Source: Candidatus Zixiibacteriota bacterium (GTDB taxonomy: Bacteria > Zixibacteria > MSB-5A5 > GN15 > FEB-12). Taken from it: a DNA stretch of 55,199 nt. Location: contig JAQUSF010000008.1 in the NCBI GenBank assembly GCA_028715215.1, forward strand, positions 1 to 55,199, read 5' to 3'. The number at the start of each line of letters is the position of its first letter. Position 1 is the first letter of the stretch. Of this stretch, positions 16,279-23,733 are shown in pieces. A model generated the notes under the pieces. It was not told where the DNA came from and ran no database searches. It saw only the letters and a program-made list of their open reading frames with translations. Made by a program: the position numbers and the translations under genes.

Positions 16279-17289
16279 ATGCCCTCGGATGAAACCAGGT
16301 CGGATTTAAAGGCGGTGGAGAATCTGCATACCACCTATGAAAAGATAAAAAGTGAAATTGGCAAAGTCATAATTGGTCAACATGAGGTTATAGAGCAACT
16401 TCTGATTACCCTGCTATCTTCGGGTCATTGTCTTTTGGTCGGGGTACCCGGCCTGGCTAAAACGTTGTTGATATCCACCCTGTCGCAGGTTCTGGATTTA
16501 AAATTCAATCGCATTCAGTTTACCCCGGACCTGATGCCCTCCGATATCACTGGCACGGAAATAATCGACGCCAACCATGAGGCCGGGCAGCGGGCTTTTC
16601 GTTTTGTCAAAGGCCCGGTATTCGCCAATATTATTCTGGCGGATGAAATCAATCGCACTCCCCCCAAAACACAGGCGGCCTTGCTTCAGGCGATGCAGGA
16701 GCACGAGGTCACCGCGGCCGGGCAGACGTACAAGCTCGAAGAACCGTTTTTTGTCCTGGCCACCCAGAACCCGATCGAGCAGGAGGGAACCTATCCGCTT
16801 CCCGAGGCCCAGCTGGACCGTTTCATGTTCAACGTTTATGTCGATTATCCCTCGTCCTCGGAAGAGCAGGATATTGTCAAAGCCACTACTGCGGTGCTCG
16901 ATTACCGGCTTGAGAAGATTCTCTCAGCGGCGGAGATTGTCGGCTTTCAGAAACTTGTGCGGCGGGTGCCGGTCTCGGACCACCTGGTCGAGTATGCTGT
17001 CAACCTGGTGCGGGCGACCCGCCCCCGCGAGGAAAACGCCCTTGATTTTGTCAAAAACTGGGTTAACTGGGGCGCCGGCCCGCGCGCCTCGCAGTATTTG
17101 ATCCTGGCGGCTAAGACCAAAGCCATCCTAGAAGGCCGTCCTACCCCGGGACCGGATGATGTCCGGATGGCGGCTTTCCCGGTTTTGCGGCACCGTATCG
17201 TGACCTCGTTCAACGCCGAAGCCGACGGTGTGGACACGCTGGAAATCATAAAACGTATTTTGAAAAACGTCAGGGAAAAAGGAGCTTAA
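16279..17289 (+). CDS. MoxR-family AAA+ ATPase
   Basis: The 336-residue ATPase has Walker A GVPGLAKT (55-62), Walker B IILADEINR (118-126), the sensor region VLATQNPIEQEGTYPLPEAQLDRF, and the AAA_lid domain toward the C-terminus. MoxR proteins act as chaperones for assembling or activating partners that contain von Willebrand A domains; the DUF58 gene two places downstream is the usual partner. ATG 16279 follows CTGGAGG. It is the first gene of a three-gene run with the membrane protein and the DUF58 gene. Confidence 0.93.
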   Translation: MPSDETRSDLKAVENLHTTYEKIKSEIGKVIIGQHEVIEQLLITLLSSGHCLLVGVPGLAKTLLISTLSQVLDLKFNRIQFTPDLMPSDITGTEIIDANHEAGQRAFRFVKGPVFANIILADEINRTPPKTQAALLQAMQEHEVTAAGQTYKLEEPFFVLATQNPIEQEGTYPLPEAQLDRFMFNVYVDYPSSSEEQDIVKATTAVLDYRLEKILSAAEIVGFQKLVRRVPVSDHLVEYAVNLVRATRPREENALDFVKNWVNWGAGPRASQYLILAAKTKAILEGRPTPGPDDVRMAAFPVLRHRIVTSFNAEADGVDTLEIIKRILKNVREKGA

Positions 17290-17318
17290 AGCTCTACCTA
17301 TATCTTCTGGAGGGGATT

Positions 17319-18032
17319 ATGCCGGATAAGTTTCGTTTGAACAATCTGCCCGGGTACGGCAAGCTGTTTGTCGGGCTGTTTACCCTGCTCATGCTGGCGG
17401 TTGCGGGGTGGGCGGCTTTCGTGGTTTACCTCGATAAAGTTGTCGAGCTGGAGGAACATTATGACAACAGTTACAACGAACAGCCCTGGGACGACGACGA
17501 GGACACCGGCGAGGACGAGGCAATTAAAGACGCCGCCCGCCAGGAGGACGCGGCTCTTCTGGCCGAAGACTCCGATGCCGTACTGGCACCCATCTGGGAC
17601 AGTACCTTTGCCGGTCGCGAAGTACATGTGGACAGTATTTCCAATCTGGAGAAATTTCGCCGGAAGGATTCGGAAATGACCGCCGAGCATGAAGCTTTTT
17701 TGAATGACGAGGAAGAATACGGCGAAAACGGCGAGACGGCGGATTTTGAGGAAAACGCCAAACTGGCGCATGTTCATATCAACGGCCAGACTCTGCTTTT
17801 CTTCGCTATCGGGCTGGTTTTCCTGTTCACGACAGTATCCGCGGGCTTAAAAAAAACGATATACTGGATATTCGGCCCGGCAGTGCTTCTGCACCTGGTC
17901 GGCCTGGCCGGGGCAGGCTATGGCGAACTGTTCGAAATCTTTCTTTTTATCAGCGGCGCCGCTATATTGCTGTGTATTGTCGCCATGGCGGCTTTAATCT
18001 TTCTTGATCTGGGAAGGAAACCCGACTTATAA
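17319..18032 (+). CDS. Acidic membrane protein between MoxR and DUF58 genes
   Basis: The 237-residue protein belongs to no family I recognise. It has one membrane segment near the N-terminus (about 14-38), a very acidic soluble stretch (about 40-145, rich in Asp and Glu, with WDDDEDTGEDEA), and three membrane segments at the C-terminal end (about 155-175, 180-203 and 207-230). It starts 29 bases after the MoxR stop behind a GGAGGGGATT ribosome binding site. Its 3' end lies directly before the DUF58 start, so it probably works with that pair. The acidic loop could bind cations or a basic partner; this is speculation. Confidence 0.7.
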   Translation: MPDKFRLNNLPGYGKLFVGLFTLLMLAVAGWAAFVVYLDKVVELEEHYDNSYNEQPWDDDEDTGEDEAIKDAARQEDAALLAEDSDAVLAPIWDSTFAGREVHVDSISNLEKFRRKDSEMTAEHEAFLNDEEEYGENGETADFEENAKLAHVHINGQTLLFFAIGLVFLFTTVSAGLKKTIYWIFGPAVLLHLVGLAGAGYGELFEIFLFISGAAILLCIVAMAALIFLDLGRKPDL

Positions 18033-18033
18033 G

Positions 18034-18933
18034 ATGGCGGCTGATTATCGTAAATATTTACAACCCGATATCGTCTCGAAACTCAAAGGGATGGAACTGC
18101 GGGCGCGGATGGTGGTCGAGGGATTTATCGCCGGAATGCATAAATCACCCTATCATGGTTTTTCGGTGGAGTTTGCCGAACACCGGCAGTATATGCCCGG
18201 CGACAATATCCGGGCTATCGACTGGAAAGTGTTCGCCAAAACCGACCGCTATTATATCAAGAAGTACGAAGAAGAAACCAATTTAAAAGGCTACTTGCTT
18301 CTGGACTGTTCCCGTTCGATGGCGTATCATTCGGGTCAGCGGCTGACCAAACTCGATTACGCCGGACTTCTGTCAGGGGCGTTGTCGTACATGATGCTGC
18401 ATCAGCGCGATGCGGTCGGGCTGGTGGCGTTCGATGATAAAATCCGCCGCTATATTCCGCCGCGGTCAAAAGCGGGTCATCTGCATGTGCTCCTGAAAGA
18501 AATCGCCGACCAGACGCCCTCGGAAAAAACCGATATCGCGGTGGCTCTGCACGAGATGGCGGAGCGCATCAAACGCCGCGGACTGGTGATAATAATGTCG
18601 GATCTGCTCGATGAACCCTCGAAAATAATATCCGGTCTTCGCCATTTCCGTTACAATGGCCACGAGGTGATTTTGTTTCACATTCTCGACCCGCGTGAAC
18701 GCGATTTCGCTTTCGGTGCCGAGGCGGTGTTCAAGGATATGGAAACGGGGGAGGAAATGACGACCCTGCCTTTCCAGATTAAAAAAGATTTTGCGAAACT
18801 GGCAAAAGAATTTGCCGGCGAGATTGCGCTGGCCTGCCGCCAGTCGAATATCGATTATCATCCGATAGACACCGCCATGCCCTTCGATAAAGCCCTCTAT
18901 GGTTTTCTGGCCAAAAGAGAACGGCTGTATTGA
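18034..18933 (+). CDS. DUF58 / von Willebrand A-like protein
   Basis: The product is about 299 residues from ATG 18034 (MAADYRKYLQ), which begins one base after the upstream stop; an in-frame upstream ATG at 18004 would overlap that gene. The DUF58 signature VEFAEHRQYMPGDNIRAIDW is present, then the vWA metal-site motif DCSRSM. These proteins partner MoxR ATPases. The batA/batB-type membrane vWA genes that often follow are absent: the next DNA is a repeat and a broken exporter gene on the other strand. Confidence 0.9.
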   Translation: MAADYRKYLQPDIVSKLKGMELRARMVVEGFIAGMHKSPYHGFSVEFAEHRQYMPGDNIRAIDWKVFAKTDRYYIKKYEEETNLKGYLLLDCSRSMAYHSGQRLTKLDYAGLLSGALSYMMLHQRDAVGLVAFDDKIRRYIPPRSKAGHLHVLLKEIADQTPSEKTDIAVALHEMAERIKRRGLVIIMSDLLDEPSKIISGLRHFRYNGHEVILFHILDPRERDFAFGAEAVFKDMETGEEMTTLPFQIKKDFAKLAKEFAGEIALACRQSNIDYHPIDTAMPFDKALYGFLAKRERLY

Positions 18934-18973
18934 TTATATCAGGAAAAGATTTCTGACAGCGGATAAGAATATT

Positions 18974-19001
18974 GGTCAAGCCCCGAGACGGCTTGACCTA
19001 C
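18974..19001. repeat. Hairpin repeat, GGTCAAGCC type
   Basis: GGTCAAGCC pairs with GGCTTGACC, followed by TACAATGACT. The same hairpin with a changed loop and the same TACAATGACT tail is at 21384-21411. Read on the minus strand it begins GTAGGTC, like other hairpins in the window. Confidence 0.7.
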
Positions 19002-19113
19002 AATGACTTGCACTTATAAGGGACGTTTAACGGTTTGTTTTTGTGTAATCTGTTCAAAATATGAACAGGCTAATAATACCAGGGCAAAAGTAGACATTTG
19101 CCGCCTGATAATA

Positions 19114-19748
19114 TTATTTCCCTTTTGAACCGGACAGAGCTGCGGCAACTCCCAAGCCGATATAAATACCGGCTGACATATAGTCTCCGGTTCGAGATTG
19201 TGCCTTGGGCTTGATAAACCAGCCTCTAAACCAGCAAGCCATCAGAGCATAAGCGCTACCGACAATGACAGCCATTACCTGAGAAATGAACCATAACACT
19301 AAAATTTGAACAAAAGGCTGACCTCGGGATGGGTCAATGAACTGCGGCAGAAAAGCTAGGAAGAAAAGAATGGCTTTGGGATTTAATACCCCAACTACAA
19401 AACTTTCAAAAAAAGCTGCTTTACCGACTTTAGAGTTGCTGTTGTTGTTAGCTGAGGTAGTTTTTTATGCCTGAGTTTACAAATACCCATATATATCAGA
19501 TATATTGCACCAAGGTATTTTAAGACATTAAAAGCTATGACCGATGATGCCAGGATTCCCGCAATACCGAAAGCTACTGCCAGAGCGTGGGGTAATGTTC
19601 CCAATGCCAGACCGTAAACAGATAGAAGGCCGGCTTTGCGTCCCTGGTCAATAGTTCTGGTTACAGTATAAAGTATGGCTGGTCCCGGTGTGACTAAAAC
19701 GATAAAGTTCACACTCATGAAAATAAGAAGAGAGGCTGTATCAAACAT
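19114..19748 (-). pseudogene. LysE/RhtB-family exporter broken by a one-base frameshift
   Basis: The N-terminal part (19748 down to about 19461) reads MFDTASLLIFMSVNFIVLVT, then PGPAILYTV, the LysE/RhtB amino-acid exporter start. At the T6 run 19461-19466 (A6 in the sense direction) the frame is lost. Adding one A restores an uninterrupted frame that continues with SKVGKAAFFESFVVG, NPKAILFFLAFLPQF and the final membrane helices to the stop at 19114. The restored protein would be about 211 residues, normal for the family. The break may be a real mutation, a homopolymer sequencing error, or a site of slippage. The gene stands alone, among repeats. Confidence 0.85.
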
Positions 19749-20205
19749 GAACGTCCGAACTCCATCCGGGTAATATTTCCAAAAGATTAAGAATTTTACA
19801 TTAATAAAAACAAAATAAAACCTAAATTGTTCCTTTAGATTTTCATTTTGTGGGGTATGTTAGGAATAACTTAATGAAGGAGGGTGTGACCTGTCGTTTG
19901 AAAGCTGTCAGGGGTAAAGCCCTTATACCATACCCAATTATTTAAGCAGAATCATCTTTTTGCTAATGGCAATATCATCAAACGATAATTTATAAAAGTT
20001 CTCGTAGGTCGGGTTCTGAATTCGCCTGGGGCGGATGAAAAACCCGACATATTTGTTCTTTCCGTACTTACTTCCATAATTATACTTAACTGCCCTACGA
20101 GGTATGGGGTTGTAAAATCCAGTTGACTTCGAACAAGCCGGGACTCTATCTTAACTATGGATCCAATTTTAAGGGTAAGACCAGATTGCATACTAAGGTG
20201 AAGAA
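19749..20205. other. Intergenic stretch with a truncated repeat element
   Basis: No gene is seen between the exporter remnant and the acetyltransferase. About 94 bp (19998-20091) are nearly identical to the left part of the element at 21948-22090. The rest shows no features that I can name. The short minus-strand open frame crossing it is produced by the repeat and recurs at the second copy. Confidence 0.55.
19998..20091. repeat. Truncated copy of the 140-bp repeat element
   Basis: Starting with AGTTCTCGTAGGTCGGGTTC, this copy matches 21950-22043 with one visible mismatch. It contains an inner hairpin (TCGGGTT ... AACCCGA). The right inverted end present in the other copy is missing here; instead GCCCTACGAGG follows, an inverted match to the CCTCGTAGGGC-type lead-in of the hairpins. 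Confidence 0.8.
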
Positions 20206-20679
20206 ATGGTAGTAGTACGGAAATTGCGCCCTGAAGATGATTTGACGCCCGTTTTGGAGTTATGCAGGGAATTTTTCGCTGAATACCAATCTCACCATAA
20301 GGAGTTCTTTGATACCGACAACCTGTCCTACTCCGACATTATTGGCCGTTTTCAGGAATCCGTACAGTCAAGTTCTTGTGCTACTATCATTGCCTTAATT
20401 GATAACACAATTGTGGGTTATTCCTCTATTACCATCCGGGAGCAGCCGCGTTTCTATAAAATCAAAAAAGTCGGTGTCATTTCAGCTCTGATGATAAAGA
20501 AAGAATATCGACGCTGCGGAATCGCCACAAGAATTTTAAATGAAGCAAACCTTTTCTTCCGAGAACATGGAATCAAGTATTACACCTTTTACACGGCTGT
20601 TACCAATCAGGCAGCTGTCAGGTTATACGAAAAACTGGGAATGGCACCTCTTCATTTGTCGTTCATCGGGGAGACATAG
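20206..20679 (+). CDS. GNAT-family N-acetyltransferase
   Basis: The 157-residue protein has the GNAT fold pattern. Motif A is VISALMIKKEYRRCGIATRIL (the RRCGIA loop binds acetyl-CoA), followed by the C-terminal strand YYTFYTAVTNQAAVRLYEKLGM. The substrate cannot be told. ATG 20206 has AAGGTG about seven bases upstream. The gene is three bases ahead of the DUF6886-like gene, so the two form an operon. They sit in a repeat-rich, decayed area and may have come as a cargo pair. Confidence 0.85.
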   Translation: MVVVRKLRPEDDLTPVLELCREFFAEYQSHHKEFFDTDNLSYSDIIGRFQESVQSSSCATIIALIDNTIVGYSSITIREQPRFYKIKKVGVISALMIKKEYRRCGIATRILNEANLFFREHGIKYYTFYTAVTNQAAVRLYEKLGMAPLHLSFIGET

Positions 20680-20682
20680 ACA

Positions 20683-21240
20683 ATGAATGTCAGATTATTC
20701 CATATTAGTGATAATCCGGGGATCAAACGATTTGACCCTCAATCCGCCTTACATCGGAGTGCCCGGCAAGAAGGATTGATGGTCTGGGCTATTGATTATG
20801 AGCATTTACCCAATTATCTACTCCCGCGAGATTGTCCGCGAGTAACCTTTTTTGTAAAGCCGGAAAGCAGCCCCGGGGATATAAAGCGGTTAATGGGCGG
20901 AACGTCTGCCAGAAGGGTAGTGGCCATAGAATCGATTTGGTTGCCCGAGGTCCAAAAACAATGTTTGTACAGGTACGAATTCAATCCTGCAGGCTTCACT
21001 CTGGTGGACGAAGTTGCTGGTTACTGGATTTCACGCCAGCCGGTTATTCCCCTTGCCATGATAAAGATTAATAATATCCTGTCTGCATTGTTAGAGCATG
21101 ATATTGAATTGAGAATCATGTCTTCCCTGTGGAAACTTAGAGAAGAGGTAATAAAGTCCACGCTGGGATTTTCCATCATTCGCATGAATAAAGCTCAGCT
21201 TCCACCGGAAGGACTGGCGGCATACCATCCCCTGCCATAG
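20683..21240 (+). CDS. DUF6886-like protein
   Basis: The 185-residue soluble protein begins VRLFHISDNPGIKRFDPQ and contains VWAIDYEHLPNYLLPRDCPRV, which I associate with the DUF6886 group; function unknown. Proteins of this type are often found next to acetyltransferase genes, as here, with only three bases between the two. No catalytic motif is apparent. The FHISD and LPNYLLPRDCPR blocks are the most conserved-looking and could line a binding site; this is a guess. Confidence 0.6.
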   Translation: MNVRLFHISDNPGIKRFDPQSALHRSARQEGLMVWAIDYEHLPNYLLPRDCPRVTFFVKPESSPGDIKRLMGGTSARRVVAIESIWLPEVQKQCLYRYEFNPAGFTLVDEVAGYWISRQPVIPLAMIKINNILSALLEHDIELRIMSSLWKLREEVIKSTLGFSIIRMNKAQLPPEGLAAYHPLP

Positions 21241-21251
21241 CGGCCTTAGTG

Positions 21252-21334
21252 AAGGGCAGAATCCTTTAGCGACTCCGCCAGTTATTTTTTACAAATTAAT
21301 AAAATAGGTACAACCACTAAAGGGTTGCGCCCTG
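21252..21334. repeat. Two hairpin repeats in facing orientation
   Basis: AGGGCAGAATCC...GACTCCGCC (21253-21279) and GGTACAACC...GGTTGCGCC (about 21307-21331) face one another, repeating the plan of the pairs at 44-124 and 3943-4065 with different stem sequences. Confidence 0.6.
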
Positions 21335-21383
21335 CTAATACTGAATCGATTTGGGGTGTCGAGGAAGGCTCTTTTCAAGTTTA

Positions 21384-21542
21384 GAGGCAAGCCCCAAGTT
21401 GGCTTGACCTACAATGACTGTCATATGTCCACATCTGCCGGGCGTTAGGGCACATGTGGACATGTGCCGCCCACAGACCTACAAAAATACTACATAAAAG
21501 TGTCAGTTCACACTCGCCTTCGGCGAGCAGGAACTGACACAA
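21384..21542. repeat. Cluster of three hairpin repeats
   Basis: Three palindromes in a row: GGCAAGCC...GGCTTGACC followed by TACAATGACT (21384-21417); an ATGTCCACAT...ATGTGGACAT hairpin with GGGC/GCCC arms ending in ACCTAC (about 21423-21482); and GTGTCAGTTC...GAACTGACAC with a CTCGCCTTCGGCGAG inner stem (21499-21540). No gene overlaps them. Confidence 0.65.
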
Positions 21543-21589
21543 CAAAAAGCTCAAGGCTTTGATCTTGCCCCAAAAAAACGGACACTTAG

Positions 21590-21950
21590 TTAAGGTTGTT
21601 GGTTAAGGAGTTCGAAGTCAACCGGGCTGAGATAGTTCAGCGTAGAATGACAACGGACTCGATTGTAAAATACCTCCACATATCTGAATATGTCAAGCTC
21701 TGCCTGAGCTCGATTGACAAATCTTCCCGGATACATCCATTCCGTCTTCAGCCGGGCAAAAAAAGATTCGACACAGGCATTATCATAACAATTACCCTTG
21801 CGGCTATTGCTGACGATGAAACCTTTTCGACCAGCAATTCCTGATAAGCGGCACAGGCATATAAACCGTCCCGATCACTATGGTGCATAATCCCAGGCTC
21901 CGGATGGCGCTGACAGAGCGCCTGGCGTAACGCCGCCGAGACCAAATCAG
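21590..21950 (-). pseudogene. IS3-family transposase (OrfB) C-terminal remnant
   Basis: Read on the minus strand, the start of the remnant gives ALRQALCQRHPEPGIMHHSD, the integrase-core region with the second catalytic Asp. After a one-base loss near 21814 the frame resumes with NSRKGNCYDNACVESFFARL (the catalytic Glu) and ends HSTLNYLSPVDFELLNQQP and stop at 21590. The N-terminal half is missing: the fragment stops abruptly at the repeat element that begins near 21948. The bases CTTGCCCCAAAAAAACGGAC (about 21564-21583) just beyond the stop resemble an IS3-type terminal end. The element is dead. Confidence 0.85.
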
Positions 21951-22090
21951 TTCTCGTAGGTCGGGTTCTGAATTCGCCTGGGGCGGATAAAAAACCCGAC
22001 ATATTTGTTCTTTCCGTACTTACTTCCATAATTATACTTAACTTGTCGGGTTTCTCATTCCACGGTGTTCCATTCGGAACCCGACCTACC
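21948..22090. repeat. 140-bp repeat element with inverted ends
   Basis: The element begins CAGTTCTCGTAGGTCGGGTT and ends GGAACCCGACCTACC, so its ends are inverted copies of GTAGGTCGGGTTC. About 94 bp of its left part recur at 19998-20091. It abuts the truncated end of the IS3 transposase remnant. It has no coding capacity and looks like a non-autonomous, MITE-like or structured repeat. Confidence 0.8.
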
Positions 22091-22170
22091 TTTACTGGTC
22101 CTTCGCAACAAATAATTACGAAGATAAGCAATAAGAAACAGATTATTAATAACTTACTCATTTGGGATTA

Positions 22171-22238
22171 GGTGGCCCACACCTTGGTGTGGGATCCCTT
22201 CATCTTTAATAGTACCCACAGCAAGCTGTGGGCCACCA
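22171..22238. repeat. Inverted repeat, GGTGGCCCACA type
   Basis: GGTGGCCCACACC at the left and CTGTGGGCCACC at the right form long arms. Each arm also folds on itself (CCCACACCTTGGTGTGGG and CCCACAGCAAGCTGTGGG). It lies just beyond the cysteine-desulfurase-like gene, in the place of a terminator. Confidence 0.7.
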
Positions 22239-22275
22239 GGTAACCTACAAAAAATTCTTATAAACGACTTAATGC

Positions 22276-23490
22276 CTACTTGCTGGACTGCAGGCGGGTT
22301 TGTTTCATTTGCCTGGCGCGTTCGGAAATTTCGGCAATAGCCTTAATCGCCTTGTCAATATGTTGTTCGGTGTTAAACGCCCCGATTGAAAAACGCACCC
22401 CGCCGTGAATTTTGTCAATCCCCAGCTGCTGGTGCACCAGGGGGGCGCAGTGCAACCCGGTTCGGGTGGCGATGCCAAAATCGACATCAAGCATTATCCC
22501 GACATCGCCCGCTTCCAATCCCGCGACATTTATCGTCACGGTTGAAAGATGATTTTCCATGCTGTCGCAACAGTAAAATGTCACACCGTCGATATTTTTA
22601 AAACCGGCCACCAGTTTTCGGGCTAATTTCATTTCGTGAGCGTAGATTTTATCGATACCCCCCTGTTTCTGAATCCATTCCTGGGCTTTCCACAGCGAGG
22701 CCACACCGACCATATTGGGCGTACCGAACTCCATCCGGAAGGGATATTCCTCGAGATGATACGGGTAAGCCGAGCGCACGCCGGTACCGCCGCTTCGGGT
22801 CTGGCGGATATCCAGGTGTTTTCTAACACACAGGCCGCCGATACCGGTGGCCCCGAGCAGTGATTTATGCCCGGTGAACGCCAGGACGTCGACATTCATC
22901 TCCTGCATATCAATCGGCACCACTCCGGCGGTCTGGCTGCAGTCGATGGCGAAAGTCACTCCCAGCTCGCGGCATATTTTCCCTATCGCCGCCACCGGCT
23001 GAATCGTCCCGATAACGTTGGAACCATGGTTGACAATCACCAGCCGGGTATTAGCTTTAACGGCTTTTTTGATGTCATCAGGGTCAACGAATCCGTCTTT
23101 GTCAAAAGGAATCCAGGTAACCTCGACACCGTGGTCGCGGACCAGATGATTAATGGGTCTGATTACCGAGTTGTGCTCGACATTGGTGGAGACGATATGG
23201 TCGCCCGGTGATAAAAGACCCTGGATAATCAAGTTAAGAGCATCCGTGGCGTTGTATCCAAAGCACAGTCGTTCGGGGTTGGAGGTATCGCCGCCAAAAA
23301 ATCGGGTCAGGCGGGCGCGTAAATCCTCAAGGATATTACCGGCTTCGATCGCTTTGTCAAAACCACTCCGGCCAGGATTAACACCGCAATCCCGGTAAAA
23401 TTTGACCATGAAATCGTAAACCTCATCCGGTTTCGGCCAGGAGGTCGCGGCATTATCAAGATATATCAACTCTTCCACAGATGACTCCAC
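22276..23490 (-). CDS. Cysteine desulfurase-like aminotransferase class V protein
   Basis: The 404-residue PLP enzyme begins IYLDNAATSWPKP, of the NifS/SufS fold type. The PLP lysine is K209 in FTGHKSLLGATG, and a candidate catalytic cysteine is C348 in ATRTGLHCAP. The overall look, with an early GVNPGRSGF segment, fits the TIGR01977-type family of desulfurase relatives more than IscS or SufS. It would mobilise sulfur from cysteine, but no iron-sulfur scaffold, selD or thiI gene is adjacent, so its pathway is open. ATG 23490 opens a single-gene unit ending at an inverted repeat. Confidence 0.88.
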   Translation of the reverse strand: MESSVEELIYLDNAATSWPKPDEVYDFMVKFYRDCGVNPGRSGFDKAIEAGNILEDLRARLTRFFGGDTSNPERLCFGYNATDALNLIIQGLLSPGDHIVSTNVEHNSVIRPINHLVRDHGVEVTWIPFDKDGFVDPDDIKKAVKANTRLVIVNHGSNVIGTIQPVAAIGKICRELGVTFAIDCSQTAGVVPIDMQEMNVDVLAFTGHKSLLGATGIGGLCVRKHLDIRQTRSGGTGVRSAYPYHLEEYPFRMEFGTPNMVGVASLWKAQEWIQKQGGIDKIYAHEMKLARKLVAGFKNIDGVTFYCCDSMENHLSTVTINVAGLEAGDVGIMLDVDFGIATRTGLHCAPLVHQQLGIDKIHGGVRFSIGAFNTEQHIDKAIKAIAEISERARQMKQTRLQSSK

Positions 23491-23733
23491 TTTTTAGTTA
23501 TAATGTGAATTGACTTTAAAGTTTATCGGTATTATTTTGTATTTTGCAGTATTTTGTGATAATAAATGCATGGGAATTTTATTAGCCTGCCTGAGAAGTT
23601 GTTTCACTAAATGCAAAACAGTATAAAACATTGAAGCAACCTGACCTTCGCACCTTCTGCCAGTATATCGATCATATAACCGGTTAAATATAAATCAAAT
23701 AAGGAAAAAATAAAGGGGAGAATTATAAAAAAA

